A DNA stretch of 64,000 nt from Vampirovibrio chlorellavorus (GTDB lineage Bacteria; Cyanobacteriota; Vampirovibrionia; Vampirovibrionales; Vampirovibrionaceae). Below, in pieces: positions 45,206 through 53,609 of this stretch. Positions within the stretch are counted from its first letter, which is position 1. The number at the start of each line of letters is the position of its first letter. The DNA lies in contig QFWI01000011.1 in assembly GCA_003149345.1 (NCBI GenBank), positions 844,571 to 908,570 on the forward strand, written 5' to 3'. The position numbers were made by a program, and so were the translations under genes. A model generated the notes under the pieces. It was not told where the DNA came from, did not search any database, and worked only from the letters and a program-made list of their open reading frames with translations.

Positions 45206-45940
45206 ATGGAATTAACATTACAGGAATCCATTTTAAGGCTTTTTTTGGCCCTGCTATTGGGCTCGGTCGTCGGTATGGAGCGGGAATATACCCAGCAATC
45301 CGCCGGTTTACGGACGCATATTCTGGTTTGTTTGGGGGCTACTGTGTTTACCCTGGTATCCATCACCGATATGTCTGTGGGGCTGAGTTACGCCAACGCC
45401 GATCCTAATACTACTTACCGAATGGTGCGCGATCCGGCCCGGATTGCCGCCCAAATCGTTCCGGGGATTGGTTTTATCGGCGGGGGAGCCGTGCTGCGCC
45501 ATGGGGCCAATATCCGGGGGCTAACCACGGCGGCCAGCCTCTGGATGATGGCCAGTATCGGGATGCTTTTGGGCGTGGGCTCCTACCAGTTGGCCATTAT
45601 CGCCACCCTGTTTTCGTTCCTGGTGCTGTTCATTATTGGGGGCCTGGAACGCACCATGTTCAAAAAATACCTCAAGAAGTACATTTTGCTGAAGATTCAG
45701 GTAACGGCTCGGGAAGACAGCGTGGCGCCCATAGAGCAATGGCTGGAGCAGACGTTCCCGTCCAAAACCATGGCCGTTAAATTGCAACGCCACCCGGAAA
45801 CCCAGACGGTTAGCCTAACCTATAACATCGATTTACGGGGCATGCATGCCGATGTGAATACCCTGTCCCGCAACCTGAACAACGTTGAGGGGGTGACTTC
45901 GGCCTCCGTTCGGGTGTTACAGGAAGACAAAGAGTTCTAA
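45206..45940 (+). CDS. MgtC/SapB family membrane protein
   Basis: A 244-residue protein. Residues 1-150 are the MgtC domain with five hydrophobic helices and the family motifs LRLFLALLLGSVVGMEREY, SAGLRTHILVCLGATVFTLV, DPARIAAQIVPGIGFIGGGA and GLTTAASLWMMASIGMLLG. Residues about 160-244 are a soluble ACT-like domain, as in longer MgtC members. The family is linked to Mg2+ limitation, acid stress and control of F-ATPase or phosphate uptake in different bacteria; the exact role here is unknown. A repeat element begins 3 bp after the stop codon. Confidence 0.88.
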   Translation: MELTLQESILRLFLALLLGSVVGMEREYTQQSAGLRTHILVCLGATVFTLVSITDMSVGLSYANADPNTTYRMVRDPARIAAQIVPGIGFIGGGAVLRHGANIRGLTTAASLWMMASIGMLLGVGSYQLAIIATLFSFLVLFIIGGLERTMFKKYLKKYILLKIQVTAREDSVAPIEQWLEQTFPSKTMAVKLQRHPETQTVSLTYNIDLRGMHADVNTLSRNLNNVEGVTSASVRVLQEDKEF

Positions 45941-45942
45941 TA

Positions 45943-46090
45943 AAGGCGAGGCTGCCTGCTCCACCAGTTTCTAAAACTGCGTGCCGCTCAAACAAGTTGT
46001 TGAACTTCTTAGGCAACGCTGCCAAGTTCGCCTTTTTTAACTCGCTGTACTCAAACAGTTAAAAACTTGTGGAGCAGGCAGCCTCGCCTT
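45943..46090. repeat. Inverted-repeat element A, 148 bp with perfect 22-bp termini
   Basis: The first 22 nt (45943-45964, AAGGCGAGGCTGCC...) and the last 22 nt (46069-46090) are perfect inverted repeats. The inner core 46034-46059 is exactly the reverse complement of 26623-26648 in element B, and further blocks (GCTCAnACAAG, GCCAAG) also align. It begins 3 bp after the mgtC-like stop and lies between convergent genes. It has no coding capacity and no obvious target-site duplication. It could fold into one long cruciform or RNA stem and so act as a bidirectional terminator. Confidence 0.9.
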
Positions 46091-46128
46091 CAATTAACAA
46101 AATGGCCTCAGGTATTGCCGGTGTAAGC

Positions 46129-46962
46129 TCAGGTATTCACGGTGGAAGAAAGACTGTCCATCAGGCGCTGGGCTGATGCTTGCCAGGCGATGCTTTGCCC
46201 GTCAATGTGATCCACTTTCCGAATGCCGGACACGGCGTTGCTGACAAAAACGCCCTGGCAAGCAAGCAGCTCCGTCAGGCTTAACGGGGACGAATCCACG
46301 GGTACCCGCATGGCCTGGGCCGCTTCCAGAATCAGGTGACGGGTAATGCCCGGTAAACACCCATCCCGAACCGGATCGGACGTTCTGAGAACGCCATCCT
46401 GAATACCAAACACATTGGCCGTGCTGGTCTCCAGCACAAGTGGACTTTCCCAGCTGTCGCTGACCAGTAAAATATCATCAAACCCCAGTTGTTTGGCTTG
46501 TCGCTTGCGCAGGATGGTTTCGGCCATGGCCCCGTGCTTGGCCGTGGGCAGCGGGCGTTGATGCGGGGTCACTTTCAGGCTGAGCCCGGTTGGTGTCACG
46601 GCGCTGGTCTCCCGGGCGGAAACAATCAACCGGGCTGGCAAGGGTGAGTCGGCGTGATGGTAGAAGGCGGCGTAGCCCTCCACATCCGCCAGCACGGTCA
46701 GGCGAAACACGGGTCTGTTGGGTTGAAACAGCGTTTTCAGTTGCCCCAGAATTTGGTGATCGGTAAAGCGCCAGCTGAGCCCAAGGGCCTTGCAATCTTT
46801 TTTCAGGCGTTGCAGGTGTAAATCAATCACCTGCTCGGATAAGGGCATTTTGAAGGTGGTGTAAACGCTGTAACCGTATAAAAGCCCTTCCGGCAGGGCG
46901 CTCAGGACGGTGGCGGATTCCGGGGCTTCAGAGGTGAGGGGGCTAAACAGTTCCCGATGCAT
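46129..46962 (-). CDS. Class IV aminotransferase (PabC/IlvE/DAAT group)
   Basis: A 277-residue PLP enzyme of fold type IV. PLP lysine is expected in LPTAKHGAMAETILRKRQAK (near 145). The conserved DDILLVSDSWESPLVLETST and ANVFGIQDGVLRTSDPVRDG follow, then CLPGITRHLILEAA. The N-terminal YGYSVYTTFKM is also typical. The length fits 4-amino-4-deoxychorismate lyase (PabC) or D-amino-acid transaminase better than the 300-plus residue IlvE. No pabA/B is adjacent, so the substrate remains open, with PabC the best guess. Confidence 0.85.
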   Translation of the reverse strand: MHRELFSPLTSEAPESATVLSALPEGLLYGYSVYTTFKMPLSEQVIDLHLQRLKKDCKALGLSWRFTDHQILGQLKTLFQPNRPVFRLTVLADVEGYAAFYHHADSPLPARLIVSARETSAVTPTGLSLKVTPHQRPLPTAKHGAMAETILRKRQAKQLGFDDILLVSDSWESPLVLETSTANVFGIQDGVLRTSDPVRDGCLPGITRHLILEAAQAMRVPVDSSPLSLTELLACQGVFVSNAVSGIRKVDHIDGQSIAWQASAQRLMDSLSSTVNT

Positions 46963-47074
46963 AATGATGACTCGCTTCAGGCTTCATACGGACACGGACA
47001 ATAACGGAGCAATCACTCAATCAATTAACAGAAAATAAATCAAGAGCAGTGGCCCAACGGCAAACACGGGGGGC

Positions 47075-48421
47075 TCAGGAAGCCTGATGGGCCTTGGCGG
47101 AATAGCGAACCGTCAGGATGGTTTCAATCAGGCGACGAATGGCTTTGGGGGGCGGCACCGGGGCGGCTTGCCCGATTTGCTGAAAGGTTTCCGCGTACTG
47201 GGTGGCGAAGCGCACTTTGTCAAAAGAGCCCAGGTTGTGGGCTTGCCACAGCGCCCGCAGGGTTTGCACCCGCCTTTTAATCTGGTTCTCGCTGGCAAAG
47301 GTTTGCAGGCTGTGCATGGTGACTTCCGGGTAGGGCTGGTAGTGCGCGTTAATGGTCTTTACCACCAGGGACAAGTCATAAATGTCCTCAAACTCGCCTT
47401 CCTCAATGCTAAAAATATAGTCCCCCTTGCGGGCGTTGGTCCGCAGCTCGGCGGCGATATCGGCGGCATCCTGATCCAGCACCGTGAAAATGGGGCAGTT
47501 CAGGGTTTTGGCCTGTTGCCGGTAGATGGACAATACGTGGTTTTTACCGCCAGCGGGCAGCAGATGAATCCCCAGCCGGTCAAAGTCCAGAGCCATGGCT
47601 TTGGCAAAAACCGGCAGCAGCAGTTTTTCGGTCTCACCTTCTACAATGACCAGCGCCTTGACCGGTCTGGCCAGGTGATGGGCCGCGCCAAACACCGTGA
47701 AGTCTTTATGATTCAGCCACAGGGAAAGCTCATGCAGTTGCTTGAGAACCGTTTGGGGAGAAATTTGCCGGGTGAGCCAGCCTTTTTGGGCCAGGCTGTC
47801 ATAAATCGCTTTCAGGTAGGCCAGCCGAGGATAGCGATCGAGTTCAGTGGGGCTCAGCTGTTGCAACAGGGCCGTCCAGGGGAGAATGTGGGTCAATCGT
47901 CGGCACACCAGATACAGCAATTCCTGGGAGCCTTTGGGGCGTTCGGCGGAGGCGTCCTCCGGGCTGAGAAAGTCAGTGCGATAACCGTGACGGGCGAGAA
48001 AGGTGGCCATTTGTTCCCGGTTCAGGGCGCCCTGATAGTAGTAACTCGGTGTGGCCCCGGTATCGCGCAGGCCAATTTGCTCAATGTCCTGCTGCACCAG
48101 GGCCGATAGCAAAAAGCCATCCAGGTCTTCCGCCAGTAAAAACAGGCTGAGCCACTCATCCGCCAATTGGGTCTGTTGGCCAAACCAGGCTTGCCACAAA
48201 TGGGTATAGATAATTTCCAGATAATGTCTGGGGAGCGTTTCCAGCGCTTTTTTAGACAAGCCGGTGGAGAGGACATTGGTTTTAATCAGGCGCTCGTAAA
48301 CCTTGAGTTCCCGAATGGGGGGGAACTCAAATTTAAGCAATCGGTTGGCCGAGGCGGCCAAATTGTCCCAGCCGGGCGCTTTAAAGTGGAAACAAACGCT
48401 GCCCTGGCGTTCGCTGGCCAA
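47075..48421 (-). CDS. Stand-alone TOPRIM-domain protein (OLD-nuclease-like C-terminus)
   Basis: A 448-residue protein. Residues about 250-330 form a TOPRIM domain: KALVIVEGETEKLLLPVFAK (catalytic Glu), HLLPAGGKNHVLSIYRQQ and the acidic FTVLDQDAADI. EEGEFEDIYDLSLVVKTIN follows, like OLD/RecF-type nuclease C-termini. The N-terminal 240 residues are helical and lack Walker motifs, so no ABC ATPase is attached. It starts with TTG at 48421 without a clear ribosome site. The frame stays open 56 codons further to a TAA at 48590-48592 but offers no standard start, so the N-terminus is uncertain. Role unknown; DNA processing or defence is possible. Confidence 0.75.
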   Translation of the reverse strand: MASERQGSVCFHFKAPGWDNLAASANRLLKFEFPPIRELKVYERLIKTNVLSTGLSKKALETLPRHYLEIIYTHLWQAWFGQQTQLADEWLSLFLLAEDLDGFLLSALVQQDIEQIGLRDTGATPSYYYQGALNREQMATFLARHGYRTDFLSPEDASAERPKGSQELLYLVCRRLTHILPWTALLQQLSPTELDRYPRLAYLKAIYDSLAQKGWLTRQISPQTVLKQLHELSLWLNHKDFTVFGAAHHLARPVKALVIVEGETEKLLLPVFAKAMALDFDRLGIHLLPAGGKNHVLSIYRQQAKTLNCPIFTVLDQDAADIAAELRTNARKGDYIFSIEEGEFEDIYDLSLVVKTINAHYQPYPEVTMHSLQTFASENQIKRRVQTLRALWQAHNLGSFDKVRFATQYAETFQQIGQAAPVPPPKAIRRLIETILTVRYSAKAHQAS

Positions 48422-48800
48422 GGTGACTTCAACCGTTTGTTGGGTCAGGCCGGTTTTGGCGGTCGGCTCCAGATGACCTGCGCTGGGTGAAACCCGGATG
48501 TTTGGAAGCCCTTCCGATGAGGGGGATTCCCGATTCTCGGCGTTAGGGGAAATGGTTCTGAGTTCCGCAAATTCTGATACTTCAGCATTTTAGCAAAAAT
48601 TGTGACCATTTTTCCTGACAGAATACAGACGGTGTCTAATCTTTATGGTGTTAGGACACTTTTCCATTACAATAAAATGCCAAAGGATAGGTAACATTAG
48701 GGAGTGCTTCGGTTTATGATTGAGGAGGATCTGTCCGCAGATTCAGCCAGGCTCCCATAGGCCAATCGCACAATCCATGTTTTAGCAGGTGATTGTTCCC
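48422..48800. other. 379-bp region between TOPRIM gene and rimI
   Basis: The left 170 bp continue the open TOPRIM reading frame upstream of its annotated TTG. A bulged inverted repeat (GTGTC at 48632 with GACAC at 48655) lies in the right part. It probably carries divergent promoters for the TOPRIM gene and rimI; no -35/-10 pair is compelling. Confidence 0.4.
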
Positions 48801-49394
48801 ATGATTTCTCCATCCCAATCCAAACAGGCTCAGCTCCAGTCCTCCCAACTGGAAATCCGTCGCATGCGGGCTCCTGATGTGGCTGGGGTCATGGAGATTG
48901 AATCGGTGTCCTTTGGTCGCCACCATTGGTCGGAAGAGTCGTTTTACAACGAGATGAACAACCACGTGGGCCGCTACTACTCTCTGGTGCAGACCGGGGC
49001 GCCGACTGGCAGCCCCGAGTTGCTCGGTTACTGCGGTTTCTGGATGATTCTGGATGAGGCCCACATCACCACCATTGCCGTGCGACCGGAGTTTCGGGGC
49101 AACGCCTTGGGAGAGCTGCTGCTGCTGCATATTCTGGAGCGCAGTATGTCCTCCTCCATTCACTGGGCCACCTTAGAGGTACGCGCCTCCAATTACAACG
49201 CCCAGAATCTCTATTACAAGTACGGTTTTAATTCCATGGGCGTTCGGCCCCGTTATTATCAGGACAATCAGGAGGATGCCCTGATTATGACCACCTCTGA
49301 TATTTGCTCTGCCCCTTACCGGGCTCGGTTCCAGCAACTGAAATCGGCCTTGCAGCAACGTCTAAGCGGCCTGCCCAAGGGATACGGGGTGTAA
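48801..49394 (+). CDS. rimI: Ribosomal-protein-alanine N-acetyltransferase (RimI-like GNAT)
   Basis: A 197-residue GNAT. After a polar N-terminus of about 20 residues come LEIRRMRAPDVAGVMEIESV, the acetyl-CoA loop HITTIAVRPEFRGNALGELL (about 94-113) and EVRASNYNAQNLYYKYGFNS with the catalytic-region Asn and Tyr typical of RimI. In E. coli RimI acetylates ribosomal protein S18 at its N-terminus. The C-terminal about 30 residues are an extension. A GTG at 48789 is in frame, but GCAGG before the ATG at 48801 supports that start. The next gene (BioY-like) follows after 4 bp. Confidence 0.85.
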   Translation: MISPSQSKQAQLQSSQLEIRRMRAPDVAGVMEIESVSFGRHHWSEESFYNEMNNHVGRYYSLVQTGAPTGSPELLGYCGFWMILDEAHITTIAVRPEFRGNALGELLLLHILERSMSSSIHWATLEVRASNYNAQNLYYKYGFNSMGVRPRYYQDNQEDALIMTTSDICSAPYRARFQQLKSALQQRLSGLPKGYGV

Positions 49395-49398
49395 GGCC

Positions 49399-50169
49399 AT
49401 GGTCAAGGACGTTAAGGACGGCCCCATTTCCATTGTCACCCGGGAGGAAACCCCGGAGGCGTTCCCCACCCCGGAAGCCGACTCCATGCTGGTTGGTGAT
49501 GACTCCTTTTTGTCGCCCCCTCGCAGAACGCTGTTGCATCGGGTGTCTTATCCCCCGCGGGTGAGTTTAAACGGCTTGCTGATTAGTTTATTGTGCCTGT
49601 TGCTGGTGGTCATGATGGGCTTTGTCCCGGTTCATTTGCCCAGCCCCCTCAACATTGGGCATTCGGTGAGCAGTTATGACCAGTTGCAGTTGATGCGCTA
49701 CACCTTTCAGCTACCAGTGGCCTTGTTGGTGGCGGCCATGATGGGCCCCTTTATGGGCACAGGCATCGTCTTCCTTTTTGTGGCGCTGGGTCTTGGATTT
49801 TTCCCTTTGTTTGCCAACGGTGGCGGCTGGCAATATGTCACCCAACCGGGCTTTGGCTATTTGCTGGGCACCTTGTTCGCCGCCTCTATTCTGGGTCGCA
49901 ATTTTCACAAGGTCTTTCAGAAGCATGACCGGGTCAGTCGCTCCCTGAAGCTGATCAGTCAGTCCTTGCTGGCCGTGTTGCTGGTGCATGGGGTTGGTCT
50001 GCTGTATCTGGTGGGTCTGACCCTGACAGGCCAGTTGCCCTGGCCTGAATTGACCGGCTGGGCTTTGCGCCTGACGGTTGAAACGGCTCCTTACGACTGT
50101 CTTTCCACCTTTGTGTTTCTGTGTCTGGTGCGACAGTTCCGCCTGGCGCTGTGGCTGGTGCTGTACTGA
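49399..50169 (+). CDS. BioY-family biotin transporter substrate-binding subunit
   Basis: A 256-residue membrane protein. After about 55 polar residues come six hydrophobic helices. The BioY pattern is seen in FQLPVALLVAAMMGPFMGTG, FVALGLGFFPLFANGGGWQY and QPGFGYLLGTLFAASILG, corresponding to the family PVF..GG..GY.LG signature. BioY is the S component of an energy-coupling-factor biotin importer; the ATPase genes (ecfAA'T) are not adjacent. The large N-terminal extension resembles cyanobacterial members. It is probably cotranscribed with rimI (4-bp gap). Confidence 0.8.
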   Translation: MVKDVKDGPISIVTREETPEAFPTPEADSMLVGDDSFLSPPRRTLLHRVSYPPRVSLNGLLISLLCLLLVVMMGFVPVHLPSPLNIGHSVSSYDQLQLMRYTFQLPVALLVAAMMGPFMGTGIVFLFVALGLGFFPLFANGGGWQYVTQPGFGYLLGTLFAASILGRNFHKVFQKHDRVSRSLKLISQSLLAVLLVHGVGLLYLVGLTLTGQLPWPELTGWALRLTVETAPYDCLSTFVFLCLVRQFRLALWLVLY

Positions 50170-50171
50170 GC

Positions 50172-50200
50172 TTTCAAAAACAATGGGCTTGCTCTAATAT
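50172..50200 (+). promoter_or_regulatory. Putative promoter of the pxpA-rapZ-yvcK operon
   Basis: TTTCAA (50172-50177), 17-bp spacer and TAATAT (50195-50200), 25 bp before the first ATG. The leader is short. Confidence 0.45.
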
Positions 50201-50225
50201 AGAAGTATTGAGAATAGGTTAACCC

Positions 50226-51050
50226 ATGCCCAAAACAATCGATTTAGCCAAAAAAGTCCTGTTGAGTCACAAGGTAAAGCGGTTTATCGACCTGAATACC
50301 GATTTGGGCCAGACCCGGGACTTGGCGTTTTTCAAAAAAACAAATTACGAGTTGCTGAACCACGTGACCTCGGTCAGTATTCCCTGCGCCGTGCATGACG
50401 GCGAACCGCTGGACTTGCTGGAGGCCATTCGGCAAGCCAAGCGCTTTAATTGCGCCATTGGCGCCCATATCGGTTATCCCGATCCGGCCCGCAATGGTTA
50501 TGAAGCTATGTCGATTTCAGAAGAGGCTTTGACCGCCTGGATTTTCCTGCAAGTGGGCGCGTTTCAGGGCTTACTCCGCTCTGAGGGGCTGGATATTGAG
50601 CATGTTCGCCCACATGGGGCCCTTTATACGGCTTTTCTGAATCATCCCGAGGTCGCTTTGACGGTGGCCAAGGCCTTGCATAAGATTAACCCCTGGCTGG
50701 TGCTGATGGGGCCTGCCGGGCCCATTCTGGAGCAGGTTGAAAAGGAAGTGGGCTTGCGTACCGCCCCGGAAATTTATCTGGGCAAGCGCTACGATAGTGA
50801 AGGCAAATTGTCCATGAACCGGTTGCACGAGTTCCTGTCCCCTCAGGCGGTCATCGATCAGGCCCGTCAACTCGTCCAGCAATCCTGCCTGACTGCTGAA
50901 GATGGCAAAAGTGTTCCGGTGAAGTTAAAAACCATTCATATCAGCCCCGCGCTCCCCCAAAGCGTGGATGTGGCCGAGCGTTTGGGTCAGATGCTGGTTC
51001 AGCCGGTTTCCCTGCCCTTGGCCGATATAGGAGCGTCCGGCTGGTTATGA
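50226..51050 (+). CDS. PxpA/YcsF (LamB/YcsF)-family protein, diverged and solitary
   Basis: A 274-residue protein. Family landmarks are recognisable but diverged: FIDLNTDLGQT (family DLNcDlGE), SIPCAVHDGEPLDL (family ACGfHAGd), FNCAIGAHIGYPDPARNGYE (family iGAHPsfPD) and EHVRPHGALYTAF. PxpA with PxpB and PxpC forms 5-oxoprolinase; pxpB/pxpC are not here. The stop overlaps the rapZ ATG (ATGA), so it is the first gene of a coupled operon with rapZ and yvcK. The role may differ from 5-oxoprolinase. Confidence 0.85.
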   Translation: MPKTIDLAKKVLLSHKVKRFIDLNTDLGQTRDLAFFKKTNYELLNHVTSVSIPCAVHDGEPLDLLEAIRQAKRFNCAIGAHIGYPDPARNGYEAMSISEEALTAWIFLQVGAFQGLLRSEGLDIEHVRPHGALYTAFLNHPEVALTVAKALHKINPWLVLMGPAGPILEQVEKEVGLRTAPEIYLGKRYDSEGKLSMNRLHEFLSPQAVIDQARQLVQQSCLTAEDGKSVPVKLKTIHISPALPQSVDVAERLGQMLVQPVSLPLADIGASGWL

Positions 51051-52012
51051 AAGACAAGACTTACCCTCCGTTCCTCATTTTGGGTACCAATGGCTCTGGC
51101 TTGACCACGGCGCTGGATATCTACGCCGATCACGGGTTTATGGCCCTGGCCAACGTGCCGCCGGGACAAGTGGCCCAAACTGTGCTACCTCTGGCGGAGC
51201 AGCAGGCTCCCGTGGCCTTTACCATCCGTTTAACCCCTGACACTGATGCCGCAGCCCTGGTTGCCGAGCTACAAGCCCTGAAGTCCCAATGGCCCGCCCT
51301 GAAAGTGCTGGCCCTGGACGCGCCGGAAGAGGTTCTGGTGCAGCGTTACTTTCAGTCCGAGAAACGGCATGCTTTTGAATCACCTCAACTGGGCGGTTTA
51401 CAGGCGGCCATTGCCGCTGAAAAGAAGCTGTTTTCGCCTGTCAAGGATTTGAAGGATTACTCCATCGATACCAGCACCACTACGGCGGAAGAATTGGGGC
51501 ATAAAATTGCCCGCATTTTGGGCTTGCCCATTGAAAATGAGGCGTTTACGGTCTACATCAATACGTTTGGTTTCAAGTACGGGGCCCCTCAGGACGCGGA
51601 GCTGGTTTTTGACATGCGTTTCATGACCAACCCCTTCTACGATGAGCGTTTGCGCCCCTTGACCGGCCAAGACAAGCCGGTGCGGGACTTTATCTTCAAT
51701 CTGGAGCATGCCCGAACCTTTTTTGACAAATGGGCCGATCTGGTGGCTGACATGCTGCCCTTGTACCAGGCGCAGGGGAAAACCCGCTTGTCTATTGCGG
51801 TAGGCTGCACCGGAGGCAAGCATCGCTCCGTCTGTATGGGCGAAGCGCTGGCCACTTACCTGAAGGAGCGCTACCCTACTTTTCATATCATCATCAATCA
51901 CCGGGAGATGCTCAAGTGGGGCAAGCCCGCTTTGGAATCCCAGGGCGCTGCAAGGCAGTCTGATTCGGCTTCCGCTTCCGCCTGTTCCATCGGTGAGGTG
52001 GCCGGGGCATGA
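51047..52012 (+). CDS. rapZ: RapZ-family protein with degenerate P-loop
   Basis: A 321-residue RapZ (YvcJ) homologue. The C-terminal domain is intact: FGFKYGAPQDAELVFDMRFM, NPFYDERLRPLTGQD and VGCTGGKHRSVCMGE, the part that binds amino-sugar phosphate and, in E. coli, sRNA/RNase E. The N-terminal nucleotide-binding domain reads GTNGSGLTTAL (residues 13-23). The Walker A Lys is Leu19, and the usual DNLP downstream is ANVP. ATP/GTP binding is therefore probably lost. A 30-residue Ser/Ala tail follows. ATGA overlaps join it to pxpA-like (5') and yvcK (3'). Confidence 0.92.
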   Translation: MKDKTYPPFLILGTNGSGLTTALDIYADHGFMALANVPPGQVAQTVLPLAEQQAPVAFTIRLTPDTDAAALVAELQALKSQWPALKVLALDAPEEVLVQRYFQSEKRHAFESPQLGGLQAAIAAEKKLFSPVKDLKDYSIDTSTTTAEELGHKIARILGLPIENEAFTVYINTFGFKYGAPQDAELVFDMRFMTNPFYDERLRPLTGQDKPVRDFIFNLEHARTFFDKWADLVADMLPLYQAQGKTRLSIAVGCTGGKHRSVCMGEALATYLKERYPTFHIIINHREMLKWGKPALESQGAARQSDSASASACSIGEVAGA

Positions 52013-53418
52013 TGAAATTCCCCCGAATGGCCACGTGGCTCATGCCGGGTCTTTCCATCAAGCGCTGGGTGGGGATTGCCTCCACCGGTTTTGTGATGAC
52101 GGTGGTGGGGACTGCCTTGCTGTTGAATTTACAGCCGGTGACTCTGTTTATCGAGAGCTTAAAATGGCTGGCCCAGCTTTTCCCCGCGCACATCAGCGGG
52201 CCTATCCTGCTGGGTGGGGGGAGCGTTTTGTTTTACTTCGGGCTGCGCAAGGCGTATCGCACCCTCAAGGTGGCCTTGCAGCATGAGGGCCGGGACGCCG
52301 ATTTGCTGGAGGCGCTCTTTCGCCAGAACAAGCTGATTCATGGCCCTCGCATCGTGGCCATTGGTGGGGGAACTGGCTTATCGACGCTCCTTCGGGGCGT
52401 TAAGAAATACACGTCCAACATTACGGCCATCGTCACGGTGGGCGATGACGGCGGGAGTTCGGGGCGCTTGCGCATTGAGCATAGCATCATCCCGCCCGGG
52501 GACATCCGCAACTGTATTGCCGCCCTGGCCGATGAGGAACAGCTGATTACCGAACTGTTCCAGTATCGCTTCAAAACTGGCTCCGGGCTGGAGGGGCATA
52601 GCTTTGGTAACTTGTTTTTAACCGCCATGTGCCATATTACTGGCGATATGTTCTCGGCCATCAAGGAATCCTCCAAGGTACTGAACATTTCGGGGCGCGT
52701 GCTGCCTTCCACGCTGGAGAGCATTAAGTTGGCCGCCACCATGGAAGACGGCAGCGAAGTGATTGGGGAATCCCTAATCCCGGAGGCCAAAGGGAAAATT
52801 GCCCGCTTGCGCTGCATCCCGGAAAACCCCAAGACTATTCCCGATGTGATTGAGGCCATCCAATCGGCGGAGCTGATTATTCTAGGGCCGGGAAGCCTGT
52901 ACACCAGTGTTTTGCCCAATCTGCTCATTTCGGAAATCGCTCAGGCCCTTTCCCAGAGCAAAGCTCCCAAGCTGTATGTGGCCAATATTATGACCCAGCC
53001 CGGTGAAACCGATGGCTACACCGTGGGCGATCATTTACAGGCCATTCTGGATCACTGTCCCTATCCCAACGTGGTGAACGGGGTGATGGTCAATAACTGG
53101 CTGCCTGAGTCTTTATTGGAGAAGTACCAGAGCTATGGCTATCAACCCGTGGCCCTGGATCGAGAACGTTGCGAGTCCCTGGGCGTTCAGGTGGTAGAAA
53201 AACTACTGGTGGATGAAGCCGAGCATCAGGTGGTGCGCCACAACCCGGCTCAGTTGGGCCGAGCCATTGTGCAGTGGTTCAAACGGGATTATCCCGGCAA
53301 ATTCAAGCAGATCCAGCAGGCCATGGTGGTGGCCCCGGTGGTGGTGGAACTCCCTCCGCTGGCAGAACCCGCTGAGATGGAGGCTGAGGCAGGAGAAGTG
53401 GAGTCCGTTAAGCCGTAG
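52009..53418 (+). CDS. YvcK/CofD-like factor with N-terminal membrane anchor
   Basis: A 469-residue protein. Residues 1-75 hold two hydrophobic helices (VGIASTGFVMTVVGTALLLN and ISGPILLGGGSVLFYFGL). The YvcK domain begins at about 108 with RIVAIGGGTGLSTLLRGVKK, VTVGDDGGSSGRLR, PPGDIRNCIAALAD, GHSFGNLFLTAM and LGPGSLYTSVLPNL. YvcK (GlmR) proteins bind UDP-sugars and control carbon flow to cell-wall precursors; the Bacillus protein is about 320 residues without an anchor. The rapZ-yvcK linkage is classic, and whiA, the usual third partner, is missing. Confidence 0.93.
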   Translation: MMKFPRMATWLMPGLSIKRWVGIASTGFVMTVVGTALLLNLQPVTLFIESLKWLAQLFPAHISGPILLGGGSVLFYFGLRKAYRTLKVALQHEGRDADLLEALFRQNKLIHGPRIVAIGGGTGLSTLLRGVKKYTSNITAIVTVGDDGGSSGRLRIEHSIIPPGDIRNCIAALADEEQLITELFQYRFKTGSGLEGHSFGNLFLTAMCHITGDMFSAIKESSKVLNISGRVLPSTLESIKLAATMEDGSEVIGESLIPEAKGKIARLRCIPENPKTIPDVIEAIQSAELIILGPGSLYTSVLPNLLISEIAQALSQSKAPKLYVANIMTQPGETDGYTVGDHLQAILDHCPYPNVVNGVMVNNWLPESLLEKYQSYGYQPVALDRERCESLGVQVVEKLLVDEAEHQVVRHNPAQLGRAIVQWFKRDYPGKFKQIQQAMVVAPVVVELPPLAEPAEMEAEAGEVESVKP

Positions 53419-53609
53419 CAATTTTTGCTTTCGGTGATCCCGCTCCGATCTGGCATCACTTATGGCCCCTCCTGCAATTCCCACCATTCACTTGGAATGA
53501 TGCACCTGCCATGCCTGACTTGCCATGAGCGGATGCAGGCAATAGAATGGCTGCATTGACTTTGAATGGTATCCCCCTCCCACGCTCACCCAGATTTTGA
53601 GGATATTTT

